A stretch of DNA of 64,000 nt from Cognatundibacterium oligocarboniphilum (GCF_013377855.1 NZ_JABXYJ010000005.1:362073-426072); one strand, 5' to 3'. Shown: positions 22,407 through 30,547, counted from the stretch's first letter. The notes: generated by a model from the sequence alone, not told the origin. Translations and numbers: made by a program.

Positions 22407-23065
22407 TGCTATCCCGTATCGCTTGCGTATTGGTGACCTTTTGTTTATTGCTGGCTTGTCCGACAGATTCGTATGCGGATTCTTATGCAGATTTTTTGTT
22501 TGCGATCCGTTTTAATGATGCAGAAACTGTTAAAAATTTTTTACAGCAGGGAATTGATGTTAACTCTGTGGAAGGCGAGCGTGGCGAAACAATATTGATG
22601 ATCGCATTGCGAGAAAAGGCAATGCGTGTGGTTGATGTACTGCTGCACTCACCGGATATCAGGGTGGCAGCGAGAGCAAAAAATGGCGATACCGCATTAA
22701 TGATTGCCAGTTTTTTGGGGAATGCGACGGCAGTTTCACAACTCATTGATGCAGGTGCGGAAGTGAATCAGCCGGGGTGGACTGCATTGCATTATGCTGC
22801 GGCCAGTGGCAACGCGGAAGTGGTTGCTATTTTGCTGGAACATTATGCCTACATTGATGCTGAGTCACCGAATAAAACCACGCCTTTGATGATGGCAGCG
22901 CGCTACGGTCGGGCTGCCGCCTTCCAGCTGTTACTGGATGAAGGTGCTGACCCAGATCTGAAAAATGACAAAGGTATGACAGCACTGGATTTTGCAATTG
23001 AACTAGAGAGGCGTGATCTGATTGATATTTTGAACGCAAGAAAAACGCGTTCTTCCAGTAATTAA
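22403..23065 (+). CDS. Exported ankyrin-repeat protein
   Basis: A 220-residue protein with a signal peptide (hydrophobic residues 5-20, probable cleavage near SYADS) followed by about five ankyrin repeats: DAETVKNFLQQGIDVNS, GETILMIALREKAM, GDTALMIASFLGN, GWTALHYAAASGNAEV and KTTPLMMAARYGRAA. Ankyrin repeats bind proteins; the partner is unknown. The ATGA overlap with tatD implies co-expression. Confidence 0.88.
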   Translation: MMLSRIACVLVTFCLLLACPTDSYADSYADFLFAIRFNDAETVKNFLQQGIDVNSVEGERGETILMIALREKAMRVVDVLLHSPDIRVAARAKNGDTALMIASFLGNATAVSQLIDAGAEVNQPGWTALHYAAASGNAEVVAILLEHYAYIDAESPNKTTPLMMAARYGRAAAFQLLLDEGADPDLKNDKGMTALDFAIELERRDLIDILNARKTRSSSN

Positions 23066-23371
23066 TGCATGATGTTTTACCCCGACGCAGTCATTCTGAA
23101 ATTTTTTATAAATTCCGCGACGCAGCATATTGTGAGCAGATAGCTCCCTGTGTTAGAGTGCGGACTTCATCATTTCGGAGTTCATTCTGTGGACAGTTAT
23201 AGTTGTAGATTATCTTCTAATCACAACATGGCAATGTAAAGCAGAAACTCTGCTACTACCTTGCCAGACGGCGGGGAGTAGTTCTAACAGCATTCGCTGA
23301 CTTCCTACTTATCCAATCACTTTTCAGATTCAATGCAGATAGCAACTGTAGCATTGAGTGTGAGCAGACGT
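23066..23371. other. Intergenic region before the ABC importer
   Basis: No supported long ORF lies in this 306-base stretch. It contains a small hairpin GCAGA-AAC-TCTGC (23241-23253). A second possible stem pairs CTACT (23253-23257) with AGTAG (23277-23281), placing GGGGAGTAG in its 3' arm. It probably holds the promoter of the following small ORF and importer; no clear -35/-10 pair or known riboswitch could be assigned. Confidence 0.4.
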
Positions 23372-23479
23372 ATGCAATTGTTTCGCCTGACGGGCATCAA
23401 CAGCAGGGGAGGTCGTTTGTTGAGTATTATTTTATTTATTTCCGGATCAGTCGCTATCTGGGGGATCGTCAATGTTTGA
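23372..23479 (+). CDS. Possible 35-residue membrane leader peptide
   Basis: A short ORF starting ATG-CAA-TTG encodes a basic N-terminus (MQLFRLTGINSRGGR) followed by one hydrophobic segment of about 18 residues ending WGIVNV. Its stop TGA lies 5 bases into the permease gene, giving an 8-base overlap (ATGTTTGA) typical of translational coupling. The upstream GTGAGCAGACGT is a weak ribosome binding site. It may be a real small membrane protein, a coupling leader, or chance; no family is recognised. Confidence 0.35.
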   Translation: MQLFRLTGINSRGGRLLSIILFISGSVAIWGIVNV

Positions 23480-25205
23480 ATTATTTAAACTTCAGACAGG
23501 AGAAGAGCCACGGGAAGACACAGGTCCTAACCGTTGGGACTGGGCATTATTACCTTTGATTCTTGCGTTGCTGAGTGTATTTGCTTTTGCAGCAATGCAG
23601 ATGAGCCGGCCTTTTCTGGTCGGGGAAGCGTTGCAAGTGTCGTTGGATCCGTTTTATTTGCCTTATTATCTTTTGCGCACCATTCTCCGGATGTTTACCG
23701 CGCTGGGATTTTCTTTACTGTTCAGTTTGATTTTTGCTGCTGTGGCTGTGAAATATGCGGCAGCTGAAAAGGTCATGATTCCGGCGCTGGATATTTTGCA
23801 GTCCGTACCAATTCTCGGTTTTCAGGCTATTGCAATTGCGCCATTTATTGCGCTGTTTCCAGGAAATTTACTGGGTGTGGAGTGTGCAGCTATTTTTGCG
23901 ATATTCACTTCTCAAGCCTGGAATATGGCTTTCAGCTTGTACCAGTCGATGCGGAATGTACCTTCTGAATTAGCGGAAGCGGCACATATTTTCCGGTTGT
24001 CGGGGTGGCAGCGGTTTTGGCGTCTTGAGTTGCCCTTTGCGATGCCCGGATTGTTGTGGAACATGATGATGTCCATGTCCGGAGGATGGTTTTTTCTGGT
24101 TGCCGCAGAGGCAATTTCCGTCGCTGGTCAAGACATCAAGTTACCAGGGATTGGTTCTTATATTGCCGTTGCCATTGAAGCGAAAAACGGACCGGCAATT
24201 GCTTGGGCAATCGCCGCAATGCTGACTGGAATTCTGTTGTATGACCAACTGTTTTTCCGCCCATTGCTGGCCTGGGCAGATAAATTCCGCTTCGAGGAAT
24301 CTCAGGGGGAAACAGCACAGCAATCCTGGTTGCTGGACTGGATGCGCAATAGTCGCTGGGTACGCGGATGGACAGAAAAATTCTGGGGGCGTTTAGGACG
24401 TGTGCTCGGCTGGTTTAGCGTCCATCATGATGGTACTTCTGAAAAAATGCGGAAGAAACTGGTCAGTCCTGTCTGGTCCCGTTTATGGGATGTGGGCTTG
24501 ATTCTGATAACGCTGCTGGCTATTTACCGCTTGATGAGTTTCATTCACAGCGATGTTGGCTGGCATGAAGCCGTGCACGTTGTTGGGCTCGGATTCATTA
24601 CATTGTTGCGGGTGATGTTGCTGATCGGACTCGCATCGCTTGTCTGGGTGCCGATTGCGGTGTGGATCGGTTTGCGCCCTCAGTATTCTCAAAAGGTGCA
24701 GGCGGTTGCGCAGTTTTTGGCTGCCTTTCCGGTCAATCTCATGTTTCCGCTGGTAGTGTTTGTGATGCTGGCACTGAATCTTTCACCGAACATCTGGCTT
24801 AGTCCGTTAATGGTTTTTGGTACCCAGTGGTATATCTTGTTTAATGTGGTTGCCGGGGCATCGACGATTCCGAATGAGCTTCGTCTGGCTGCAGATAATC
24901 TGGGGCTGAGTGGATGGCTGAAATGGAAACGTGTTTATCTACCGGCGATTTTCCCCAGTTTTATTACGGGCGCCATCACAGCGAGCGGTGGTTCGTGGAA
25001 CGCCAGTATCGTTGCAGAATATGTCACCTGGGGCAAAACGACGCTGGTGGCTGATGGGCTTGGAAGTTATATCAAACAGATGACCGAGGCCGGAGACTTT
25101 CACCGCATTGCACTGGGTATTGGGATCATGTGTATTTTTGTGACTTTATTGAATCGTTTTTTCTGGCGCAAACTGTATTTGCTGGCAGAGGATCATATTC
25201 GCTGA
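23472..25205 (+). CDS. ABC importer permease, two fused BPD domains (NitT/TauT-like)
   Basis: Inner-membrane channel of an ABC importer. The 577 residues contain two complete permease domains in tandem, each with about six membrane helices and an EAA loop for ATPase docking: ELAEAAHIFRLSGWQRF near residue 165, and ELRLAADNLGLSGWLKW near residue 475. Fused permeases of this type occur beside ATPases with a C-terminal extension, as here. No solute-binding protein is adjacent, so the substrate (nitrate, sulfonate or another small anion by family resemblance) is unproven. Confidence 0.88.
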   Translation: MFELFKLQTGEEPREDTGPNRWDWALLPLILALLSVFAFAAMQMSRPFLVGEALQVSLDPFYLPYYLLRTILRMFTALGFSLLFSLIFAAVAVKYAAAEKVMIPALDILQSVPILGFQAIAIAPFIALFPGNLLGVECAAIFAIFTSQAWNMAFSLYQSMRNVPSELAEAAHIFRLSGWQRFWRLELPFAMPGLLWNMMMSMSGGWFFLVAAEAISVAGQDIKLPGIGSYIAVAIEAKNGPAIAWAIAAMLTGILLYDQLFFRPLLAWADKFRFEESQGETAQQSWLLDWMRNSRWVRGWTEKFWGRLGRVLGWFSVHHDGTSEKMRKKLVSPVWSRLWDVGLILITLLAIYRLMSFIHSDVGWHEAVHVVGLGFITLLRVMLLIGLASLVWVPIAVWIGLRPQYSQKVQAVAQFLAAFPVNLMFPLVVFVMLALNLSPNIWLSPLMVFGTQWYILFNVVAGASTIPNELRLAADNLGLSGWLKWKRVYLPAIFPSFITGAITASGGSWNASIVAEYVTWGKTTLVADGLGSYIKQMTEAGDFHRIALGIGIMCIFVTLLNRFFWRKLYLLAEDHIR

Positions 25206-25254
25206 CTGGCATGTCATTCTGCAGATAGACGCTGATTATATTATCAAAATAATG

Positions 25255-25289
25255 AGACTGACGATGGCCGAAGCCGGCAGAGTCAGTCT
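25255..25289 (+). repeat. Hairpin between permease and ATPase genes
   Basis: AGACTGAC (25255-25262) pairs perfectly with GTCAGTCT (25282-25289); inside it GCCG (25267-25270) pairs with CGGC (25275-25278). The ATPase ribosome binding site GGAG starts at 25290, directly after the stem. It may stabilise the upstream message or modulate ATPase translation. There is no T-run, so it is not a terminator. Confidence 0.6.
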
Positions 25290-25300
25290 GGAGAATACCG

Positions 25301-26602
25301 ATGACACAGAATTTACTGATTGACCTGAATCATGTTGCCAAATCTTTCAAAGCCGCTGATGGCAAATCCCGCCTGATTCTGGACAAAGTGGATTTTCAGC
25401 TGAAAGAAGGTGAAATTGTTGCGCTACTTGGCAAATCTGGCTCAGGTAAGTCGACATTGCTGCGCATCATGGCTGGATTGATTCCTGCCGATAAGGGGCG
25501 GGTTGCTTATCGTGATCAGCATATCTATGGGCCGGTGGCTGGCGTGGCCATGGTGTTTCAGTCTTTTGCCTTATTTCCGTGGCTGACTGTCCAGCAGAAT
25601 GTGGAGCTTGGACTGGAGGCGCAGGGTGTGCCTGCTGACGAACGCGAGCAACGGGCAGATGCCGTGTTAGAGCTGATTGGTCTGGCAGGTTTTGGCGGCG
25701 CGTTGCCGAGGGAGTTATCCGGAGGTATGAAGCAGCGTGTCGGTATCGCCCGCGCTCTGGTGACAAATCCGGACATTTTACTGATGGACGAAGCCTTTTC
25801 CGCGCTGGATGTGCTGACCGGCGAAACGCTGCGAAATGATATGCTCGATTTATGGGAAGAGAAAAAGATTTCGACCAAGGGAATTCTGATCGTTTCGCAT
25901 AATATTGAAGAAGCGGTCATGATGGCTGACCGGATCATTATTCTTTCTAGCGATCCTGGAACCGTCCGGTGTGAAGTCAAGATTGATTTGCCGCGCCCAC
26001 GCCATGTTGAGGCTGTTGAAGTCCGTGCATTAATGGATGAAATTTACGGTCTGATGACGATGCGGCATACACATGAAGCGGCTTCGGATGCACCGAATAC
26101 GCGGCATATTGGCTATCGCCTGCCTGATACCGACGTCAGTCGTATTGAGGCGGTGCTGGACATGATTGCCGAAGCGCCGTTCAATGGACGTGCTGATTTG
26201 CCGCAACTGGCAGAAGAGGCCGAATTATCGGATGAAGAATTGTTTCCGACTTATGAGGCATTGAGCTTGCTTGGATTTGCGGTACTTGAAAAAGGTGACA
26301 TCATTCTGTCTCCGTTGGGGAAAAAATATTACGAAGCGGAACAGGCTGAGAAGCAGGAGTTATTCGGGCAACAGTTGTTGATTCATGTACCACTGGCATC
26401 GCATATCCGAAATAACCTGGAAATCGAAGATAATGGCAGCCTGTCAGAGCAACCACTGCTTGAAATGCTGGAAGAGTTTTTGAAAGCGGATGAAGCCAAG
26501 CGTGTGCTTGAGGTTGCAATTGAGTGGGGGCGTTATGGCGAAGTCTATGAATACGATTACCATACCGGACGACTCAAATTACCGGAAGCCAGCGAAGAGT
26601 AA
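25301..26602 (+). CDS. ABC importer ATP-binding protein with C-terminal AAA-associated domain
   Basis: Drives the preceding permease. Residues 1-250 form the nucleotide-binding domain with Walker A GKSGSGKST (44-52), the signature LSGGMKQRVGIARAL, Walker B ILLMDEAFSALD and the switch histidine in VSHNIEEA. Residues after about 290 form an extra domain with the predicted helical character of the AAA-associated C-terminal family (Pfam AAA_assoc_C, from memory). Length 433 compares with about 260 for a simple NitT/TauT ATPase. Confidence 0.9.
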   Translation: MTQNLLIDLNHVAKSFKAADGKSRLILDKVDFQLKEGEIVALLGKSGSGKSTLLRIMAGLIPADKGRVAYRDQHIYGPVAGVAMVFQSFALFPWLTVQQNVELGLEAQGVPADEREQRADAVLELIGLAGFGGALPRELSGGMKQRVGIARALVTNPDILLMDEAFSALDVLTGETLRNDMLDLWEEKKISTKGILIVSHNIEEAVMMADRIIILSSDPGTVRCEVKIDLPRPRHVEAVEVRALMDEIYGLMTMRHTHEAASDAPNTRHIGYRLPDTDVSRIEAVLDMIAEAPFNGRADLPQLAEEAELSDEELFPTYEALSLLGFAVLEKGDIILSPLGKKYYEAEQAEKQELFGQQLLIHVPLASHIRNNLEIEDNGSLSEQPLLEMLEEFLKADEAKRVLEVAIEWGRYGEVYEYDYHTGRLKLPEASEE

Positions 26603-26776
26603 ATAAGTTTCTCGCAGGGGCTTTGATTCTTCTGACCTGCTGAGTGTGGTGTTGAATCAAATGACAGAAATTTTTAACTGGGAACTCTATTTGGTTTTGG
26701 CTAATGCCAGGAGCAGGTCAGGATGCCTCCGAAGGCTTAGTTAAAAAGAGAATGGTTGTACGACGCTTAAACAAAA

Positions 26777-26796
26777 CGGCATCCTTGCGGATGCCA
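26777..26796 (-). terminator. Hairpin terminator for the minus-strand uspA gene
   Basis: GGCATCC (26778-26784) and GGATGCC (26789-26795) form a perfect 7-bp stem with a 4-base loop. Read on the minus strand it is followed by GTTTTGTTT. It lies between the convergent ABC ATPase and uspA genes. Confidence 0.65.
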
Positions 26797-26827
26797 TTCG
26801 ATTGTTTCCGGTATTGAAAATATGGCG

Positions 26828-27667
26828 TTAGTGAGACATGAATACCGGAATGGTCATACTCTCCAGGATGGTTCTGGTCACGCCGCCCATAATCATTTCT
26901 CTGAAGCGTGAATGGCCATACCCTCCCATTATCAACAAATCACTGTCGAGATCATGTGCGAGGGAAAGGAGCGCATTGCCAATATCTGTAGATGTTTTGT
27001 GAACAGATACTTCCACCTTGATTCCATGTCTTGCCAGATAAAGTGCGATATCTGCTCCGGGTTGTTCACCATGTGCATCCGGAATGGATTTAGGGTTGAA
27101 AATGGCGATCTGAACCAGGTCTGCCCGTTTTAGCAAGGGCAGGGCATCTGTTAATGCACGCGTCGCCTCGCGACTGGCATCCCAGGAAATCAGGGGACGT
27201 TTGCCAACCGTCTTGAACTCACCCGCGTAAGGGATGATCAGAACCGGGCGGCCCGAATTCATAACGATGTATTCAGGAAAATCGGGCAGGACAGATGGCG
27301 AAGGTTCTTCGCGATTGGTCTGACCAATCACAACGAGGTCACTGTATCTCGCCTGCAGGCCAATCCCGCCACCAGCCTCATCGTTTGCGATCATACTTTC
27401 ATAAGAACTGACACCGATTTTTTCGGCACTTGCATTAAATTGCGCAACGGCTTTTTCTGCACGTTCTTTCAGAAAATTCAGGTGAATCGTCAGATTCGGA
27501 TCGCTGGCACTGATGTTGCCGTCCTGGTAAATGAAGCGGGATACACCGGTCACAGCAGTTCCGATCAGGTGTGCGCTCTCTGCTTTTGCTATATCTGCGG
27601 CGATTTGAACTCTGAGTTCTGAACGCGCAGATTCATCTACGTGTACCAGTACGGTTTTGTATGCCAT
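26828..27667 (-). CDS. Universal stress protein (UspA family), 279 residues
   Basis: Cytoplasmic stress protein. The length corresponds to two Usp-like modules. The N-terminal one begins AYKTVLVHVDESARSE; the C-terminal one ends with the ATP-binding signature GGYGHSRFREMIMGG followed by TRTILESMTIPVFMSH. CAGGAGCAATGAC is a good ribosome binding site. It belongs to a minus-strand cluster with an FNR-like regulator, response regulators and a second Usp, suggesting a low-oxygen or energy-stress role. Confidence 0.9.
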   Translation of the reverse strand: MAYKTVLVHVDESARSELRVQIAADIAKAESAHLIGTAVTGVSRFIYQDGNISASDPNLTIHLNFLKERAEKAVAQFNASAEKIGVSSYESMIANDEAGGGIGLQARYSDLVVIGQTNREEPSPSVLPDFPEYIVMNSGRPVLIIPYAGEFKTVGKRPLISWDASREATRALTDALPLLKRADLVQIAIFNPKSIPDAHGEQPGADIALYLARHGIKVEVSVHKTSTDIGNALLSLAHDLDSDLLIMGGYGHSRFREMIMGGVTRTILESMTIPVFMSH

Positions 27668-27797
27668 GTCATTGCTCCTGTTGAGTTTTTCTCTACGAAA
27701 ACAACTTATTTTGCTAAACGAAAAATGCGTATTTCCCTGAAATTGCTCTTATTATTTCTTGTTGAGAAATTCCAGCAGCGAGTTTAGCTTAATTTTC

Positions 27798-28691
27798 TCA
27801 TGCCGCGACAACAGTTTCATTGCTCCATTGAGGCAATAATTTTTTCCCCACCAGAACGGATACCTTTTCAGTAACTTTTTCTGTGACCTTGCTTCTTGCC
27901 TTAGCGGGAGGCAGGCGACGCAATGTTTTTAACGCATTCGTATCCAGTAAGCAGATTTCACGCTGATCGACGCTGATGAATCCCATTTCATTAAATGCGG
28001 ACAGGGTGCGGCTGACGGTTTCCAGTGTCAGACCGAGGTAGCTGCCTATTTCATGACGCGTCATACGCAGATTAAAACATTTACCTGAATAGCCGAGTTG
28101 GCTGAAACGCTCACCCAGACTGGTCAGGAAGCGGGCAACCTTGGCTTCTGCGCTCAGTGCGCTCAGCATGCCGATCATGGATTGTTCGCGCACCAGTTCC
28201 CGGCTCATGACGCTGTACATCGCATTTTCCAATTCGGAGTAGGTGCGTCCCAGCGTTGCAAATGTTTTGTAGGGCAGCAAAATGATGTCGCAGTCGGATA
28301 AGGCCACCGCTTCTGAGGCGTGGTGCTGATTATGTATGCCGTCGATGCCGAGTAAGTCGCCCTTCATCGGGAAGCTCAGCACTTGCTCATTACCATATTC
28401 GTCAATCAACACTGTTTTCAAAAAGCCGGAATTCACAATATAAAGTGAGTCGAAATCCTGGCCGATAGTATGAACGCGTTGACCAGCTTTGAAGCGGACA
28501 TGCTGAAACAGTACCTCTTCTTCGCCTGAACATGCCGGGGCAGGTATGTGCAGCAGTTCACAGATCTCACGCAAATTTGACCACAAGTTGCCGTGGCAAC
28601 GCCATCCAGCTTCATTGGAAACTGTGGCAGGTAAATTTTTTACCATAACATGTGGGTTCGTATGGCGGGATGTGTGAAGGGCGGTAGTCAT
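27798..28691 (-). CDS. Crp/FNR-family transcription regulator
   Basis: The 297-residue protein has a cyclic-nucleotide-like beta-roll (about residues 60-150), a dimer helix and a C-terminal helix-turn-helix containing MTRHEIGSYLGLTLETVSR. The ETVSR recognition-helix residues match FNR, which reads TTGAT half-sites. Cysteines occur at 32, 44, 54, 134 and 205. Their spacing differs from the C-x2-C-x5-C cluster motif of E. coli FNR, so iron-sulfur sensing is plausible but unproven. A lysine-rich tail repeats KVTEKVTEKV. It lies 23 bases downstream of a receiver-domain gene. Confidence 0.88.
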   Translation of the reverse strand: MTTALHTSRHTNPHVMVKNLPATVSNEAGWRCHGNLWSNLREICELLHIPAPACSGEEEVLFQHVRFKAGQRVHTIGQDFDSLYIVNSGFLKTVLIDEYGNEQVLSFPMKGDLLGIDGIHNQHHASEAVALSDCDIILLPYKTFATLGRTYSELENAMYSVMSRELVREQSMIGMLSALSAEAKVARFLTSLGERFSQLGYSGKCFNLRMTRHEIGSYLGLTLETVSRTLSAFNEMGFISVDQREICLLDTNALKTLRRLPPAKARSKVTEKVTEKVSVLVGKKLLPQWSNETVVAA

Positions 28692-28714
28692 AGAAGTCTC
28701 CTGGGGAGGGAAGA

Positions 28715-29098
28715 TTAATTAATTCTGTGAGGGGCAAGCGGTTGCTGCCAGCTGTGCAAAATATTCTGAATCTGCTCAAAGTCGGTGGATTTATCCAGAA
28801 AATCATCGGCACCTGCGCGAAGTGCGTGAAGGCGGTTGTCTTCGGTCGAGTGATTGGTCAGAATCACGATTTTGATTTCAGGTTTGTGTTGCTTGATTTC
28901 TTTTAATAACTGCAGGCCATTTCCCGTTCCCAGTTGCAGATCAAGAATGATCGCGTCGGTCTCGCTGTTAATGACCCCGTTGTAAGCGCTGTCGACATCT
29001 CCGGATACACCGACGACATACATCCCCGGGATTTCTTCCACGAAACGGATGAGGCGGTTCTGAATCAGGACAGAATCTTCGACAATATATAAATTCAT
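28715..29098 (-). CDS. Single-domain response regulator (receiver only)
   Basis: A 127-residue receiver domain without an output domain: acidic pocket in IVEDSV, phosphoacceptor in AIILDLQLGTGNG, conserved Thr in ILTNHS and Lys in FLDKSTD. The ATG at 29098 (MNLYIVEDSV) fits the family better than the upstream TTG at 29119. It probably acts through protein-protein contacts or relay. No sensor kinase is nearby. It is first in an operon with the Crp/FNR gene, and an FNR-like box lies upstream. Confidence 0.85.
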   Translation of the reverse strand: MNLYIVEDSVLIQNRLIRFVEEIPGMYVVGVSGDVDSAYNGVINSETDAIILDLQLGTGNGLQLLKEIKQHKPEIKIVILTNHSTEDNRLHALRAGADDFLDKSTDFEQIQNILHSWQQPLAPHRIN

Positions 29099-29158
29099 AA
29101 TGCGCTTGATGTAGGACAATGCTTTGTTTGCTTGAGTCCATTATTGCGGATTAGCGCT

Positions 29159-29172
29159 TTGATTTATATCAG
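29159..29172 (-). promoter_or_regulatory. FNR-like box upstream of the receiver-crp/fnr operon
   Basis: TTGATTTATATCAG matches the consensus TTGAT-N4-ATCAA at 9 of 10 defined positions. Its centre is about 67 bases before the receiver start codon, which would place the box near -41.5 if the leader were about 26 bases. Autoregulation by the encoded FNR-type protein is the natural hypothesis. Confidence 0.6.
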
Positions 29173-29270
29173 GCGATGCTGATTTGCCCTGTCGGATTTG
29201 TGGAGGGATGGCTAGGAATATTCCTACAAGCTTTCAGGCGAGCAGGTGAAATGCGGGGAGATGGAAGATT

Positions 29271-29912
29271 TCAGGAACCGTTGTTTAGCAAGTGATGCGC
29301 CACTGCGTATTGCACCAGGTCTGACAGATTTGTCATATTCATTTTCTGAAGAATCCGCATTTTATGGGTACTGACAGTTTTAACGCTTAAATGTAAAAAG
29401 TCGCCGATTTCTGTAATCGACTTCCCCTTGACCAGATGACTGAAAACCTCAAACTCACGGTCTGAAAGTGCAGTATGCGGCAGGTTGTCATCTGCGGGCA
29501 TGACATTCATCGCCAATTGTTCTGCCACTTCAATGCTGATATAGGGCCGGCCGGAAGCTACTTTACGCAAGGCAGTCAGCAGCTGGGTGCCTGCGCTTTC
29601 TTTGGTCAGATAACCCCTGGCGCCAGCCCTGATGGCTCTGACGGCGTACTGCTCCTCTTCGTGCATGGTCAGTATCAGGATCGGAAGCTTGGGCGATTCG
29701 TCCTTGATTTGCCGGATCAGATCAACCCCGCTTCTGCCTGGCATCGACAGATCCATGAGCAGTACGTCGAATTCCATGGTGCGTACTTTTTCCAATGTGT
29801 CAAATCCATCCACTGCTTCCCCGACGACCTGCACATCTTCAATACCGTCCAGAATGCGCTTGAGTCCCTCGCGCATAATTGTGTGGTCGTCTGCAATCAG
29901 AATTCGGATCAT
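29271..29912 (-). CDS. NarL/FixJ-type response regulator
   Basis: DNA-binding response regulator of 213 residues. The receiver domain has IADDHTIMREGL and the phosphoacceptor region DVLLMDLSMPGRSG (Asp near 54). The C-terminal LuxR-type helix-turn-helix has LSDREFEVFSHLVKGKSITEIG and LSVKTVSTHKMRI. No histidine kinase is adjacent. The gene sits between a UspA gene and the receiver-FNR operon, on the same strand. Confidence 0.93.
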   Translation of the reverse strand: MIRILIADDHTIMREGLKRILDGIEDVQVVGEAVDGFDTLEKVRTMEFDVLLMDLSMPGRSGVDLIRQIKDESPKLPILILTMHEEEQYAVRAIRAGARGYLTKESAGTQLLTALRKVASGRPYISIEVAEQLAMNVMPADDNLPHTALSDREFEVFSHLVKGKSITEIGDFLHLSVKTVSTHKMRILQKMNMTNLSDLVQYAVAHHLLNNGS

Positions 29913-30014
29913 TCAATACATTCAGGTGAAAATTGGCACATGGGGGCAGTTTCCTTCCTATTGTACTGTAATGCTATCCTGATGTGGCACTGCAAGATGG
30001 AGAGTCTGCAATTG

Positions 30015-30470
30015 TCAGTGTGCCTTGTTCCTGTGGACTAAGACGGGAATGTTGCAAAGCGACAAAACCTTGGTGGTTGTGCTGCCGAGCAAAAGCTGGC
30101 CGACGCCACTACGGCCATGCGAGCCGATGAAAATCAGATCACAGCCATATTGCTGCGCTGTATGAACAATTTCCTTGGCCGGAGAATCATTGAACTGAAT
30201 CACGCTCTCAAATTCCACACCTGCTTGTTTTGCCGCATCGCGGGCTGGTTGCAGATAGGATTCGGCAAGCGTACGCATGGCCGATTGGTATTCTTCTTCG
30301 GTTGGCGTATTGGGAGGGATGATGTCGATGTAGATCGGATATTGATAACTACTCGCTACAAATAAGGCGACCACTTTTGCATTAAGCTGTTTGGCGAAAT
30401 CGATTCCTGCCTGAACACTGGCGTTGGCCAGTTCGGAGCCATCTGTTGGCATCAAAATTTTGCTGTACAT
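30015..30470 (-). CDS. Universal stress protein (UspA family), 151 residues
   Basis: Single Usp domain: YSKILMPTDGSELANASVQ at the start and the ATP-binding motif GSHGRSGVGQLLLGSTTTK near the end. Its length is the family norm. An FNR-like box lies about 70 bases upstream of its start codon, which supports control by the FNR-type regulator encoded in the same cluster. Confidence 0.93.
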   Translation of the reverse strand: MYSKILMPTDGSELANASVQAGIDFAKQLNAKVVALFVASSYQYPIYIDIIPPNTPTEEEYQSAMRTLAESYLQPARDAAKQAGVEFESVIQFNDSPAKEIVHTAQQYGCDLIFIGSHGRSGVGQLLLGSTTTKVLSLCNIPVLVHRNKAH

Positions 30471-30533
30471 TTTCTCTCCAGATCTGAGGGGTGTTAAACA
30501 GATTCTATCTTGTATCTTCGATGCAGACAGAGC

Positions 30534-30547
30534 TTGATGCTGAACAA
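30534..30547 (-). promoter_or_regulatory. FNR-like box upstream of the small uspA gene
   Basis: TTGATGCTGAACAA matches TTGAT-N4-ATCAA at 9 of 10 defined positions. It lies in the 146-base gap upstream of the Usp gene starting at 30470, oriented suitably for its control. Confidence 0.45.

Noticed and set aside
23260..23412. GGGGAGTAG at 23273-23281 and ATCAACA near 23395 recall parts of the yybP-ykoY manganese riboswitch.
   Set aside because: GGGGAGTAG is partly paired in a simple local stem, the order and spacing of the other conserved loops could not be matched, and the downstream importer is not a known manganese gene.
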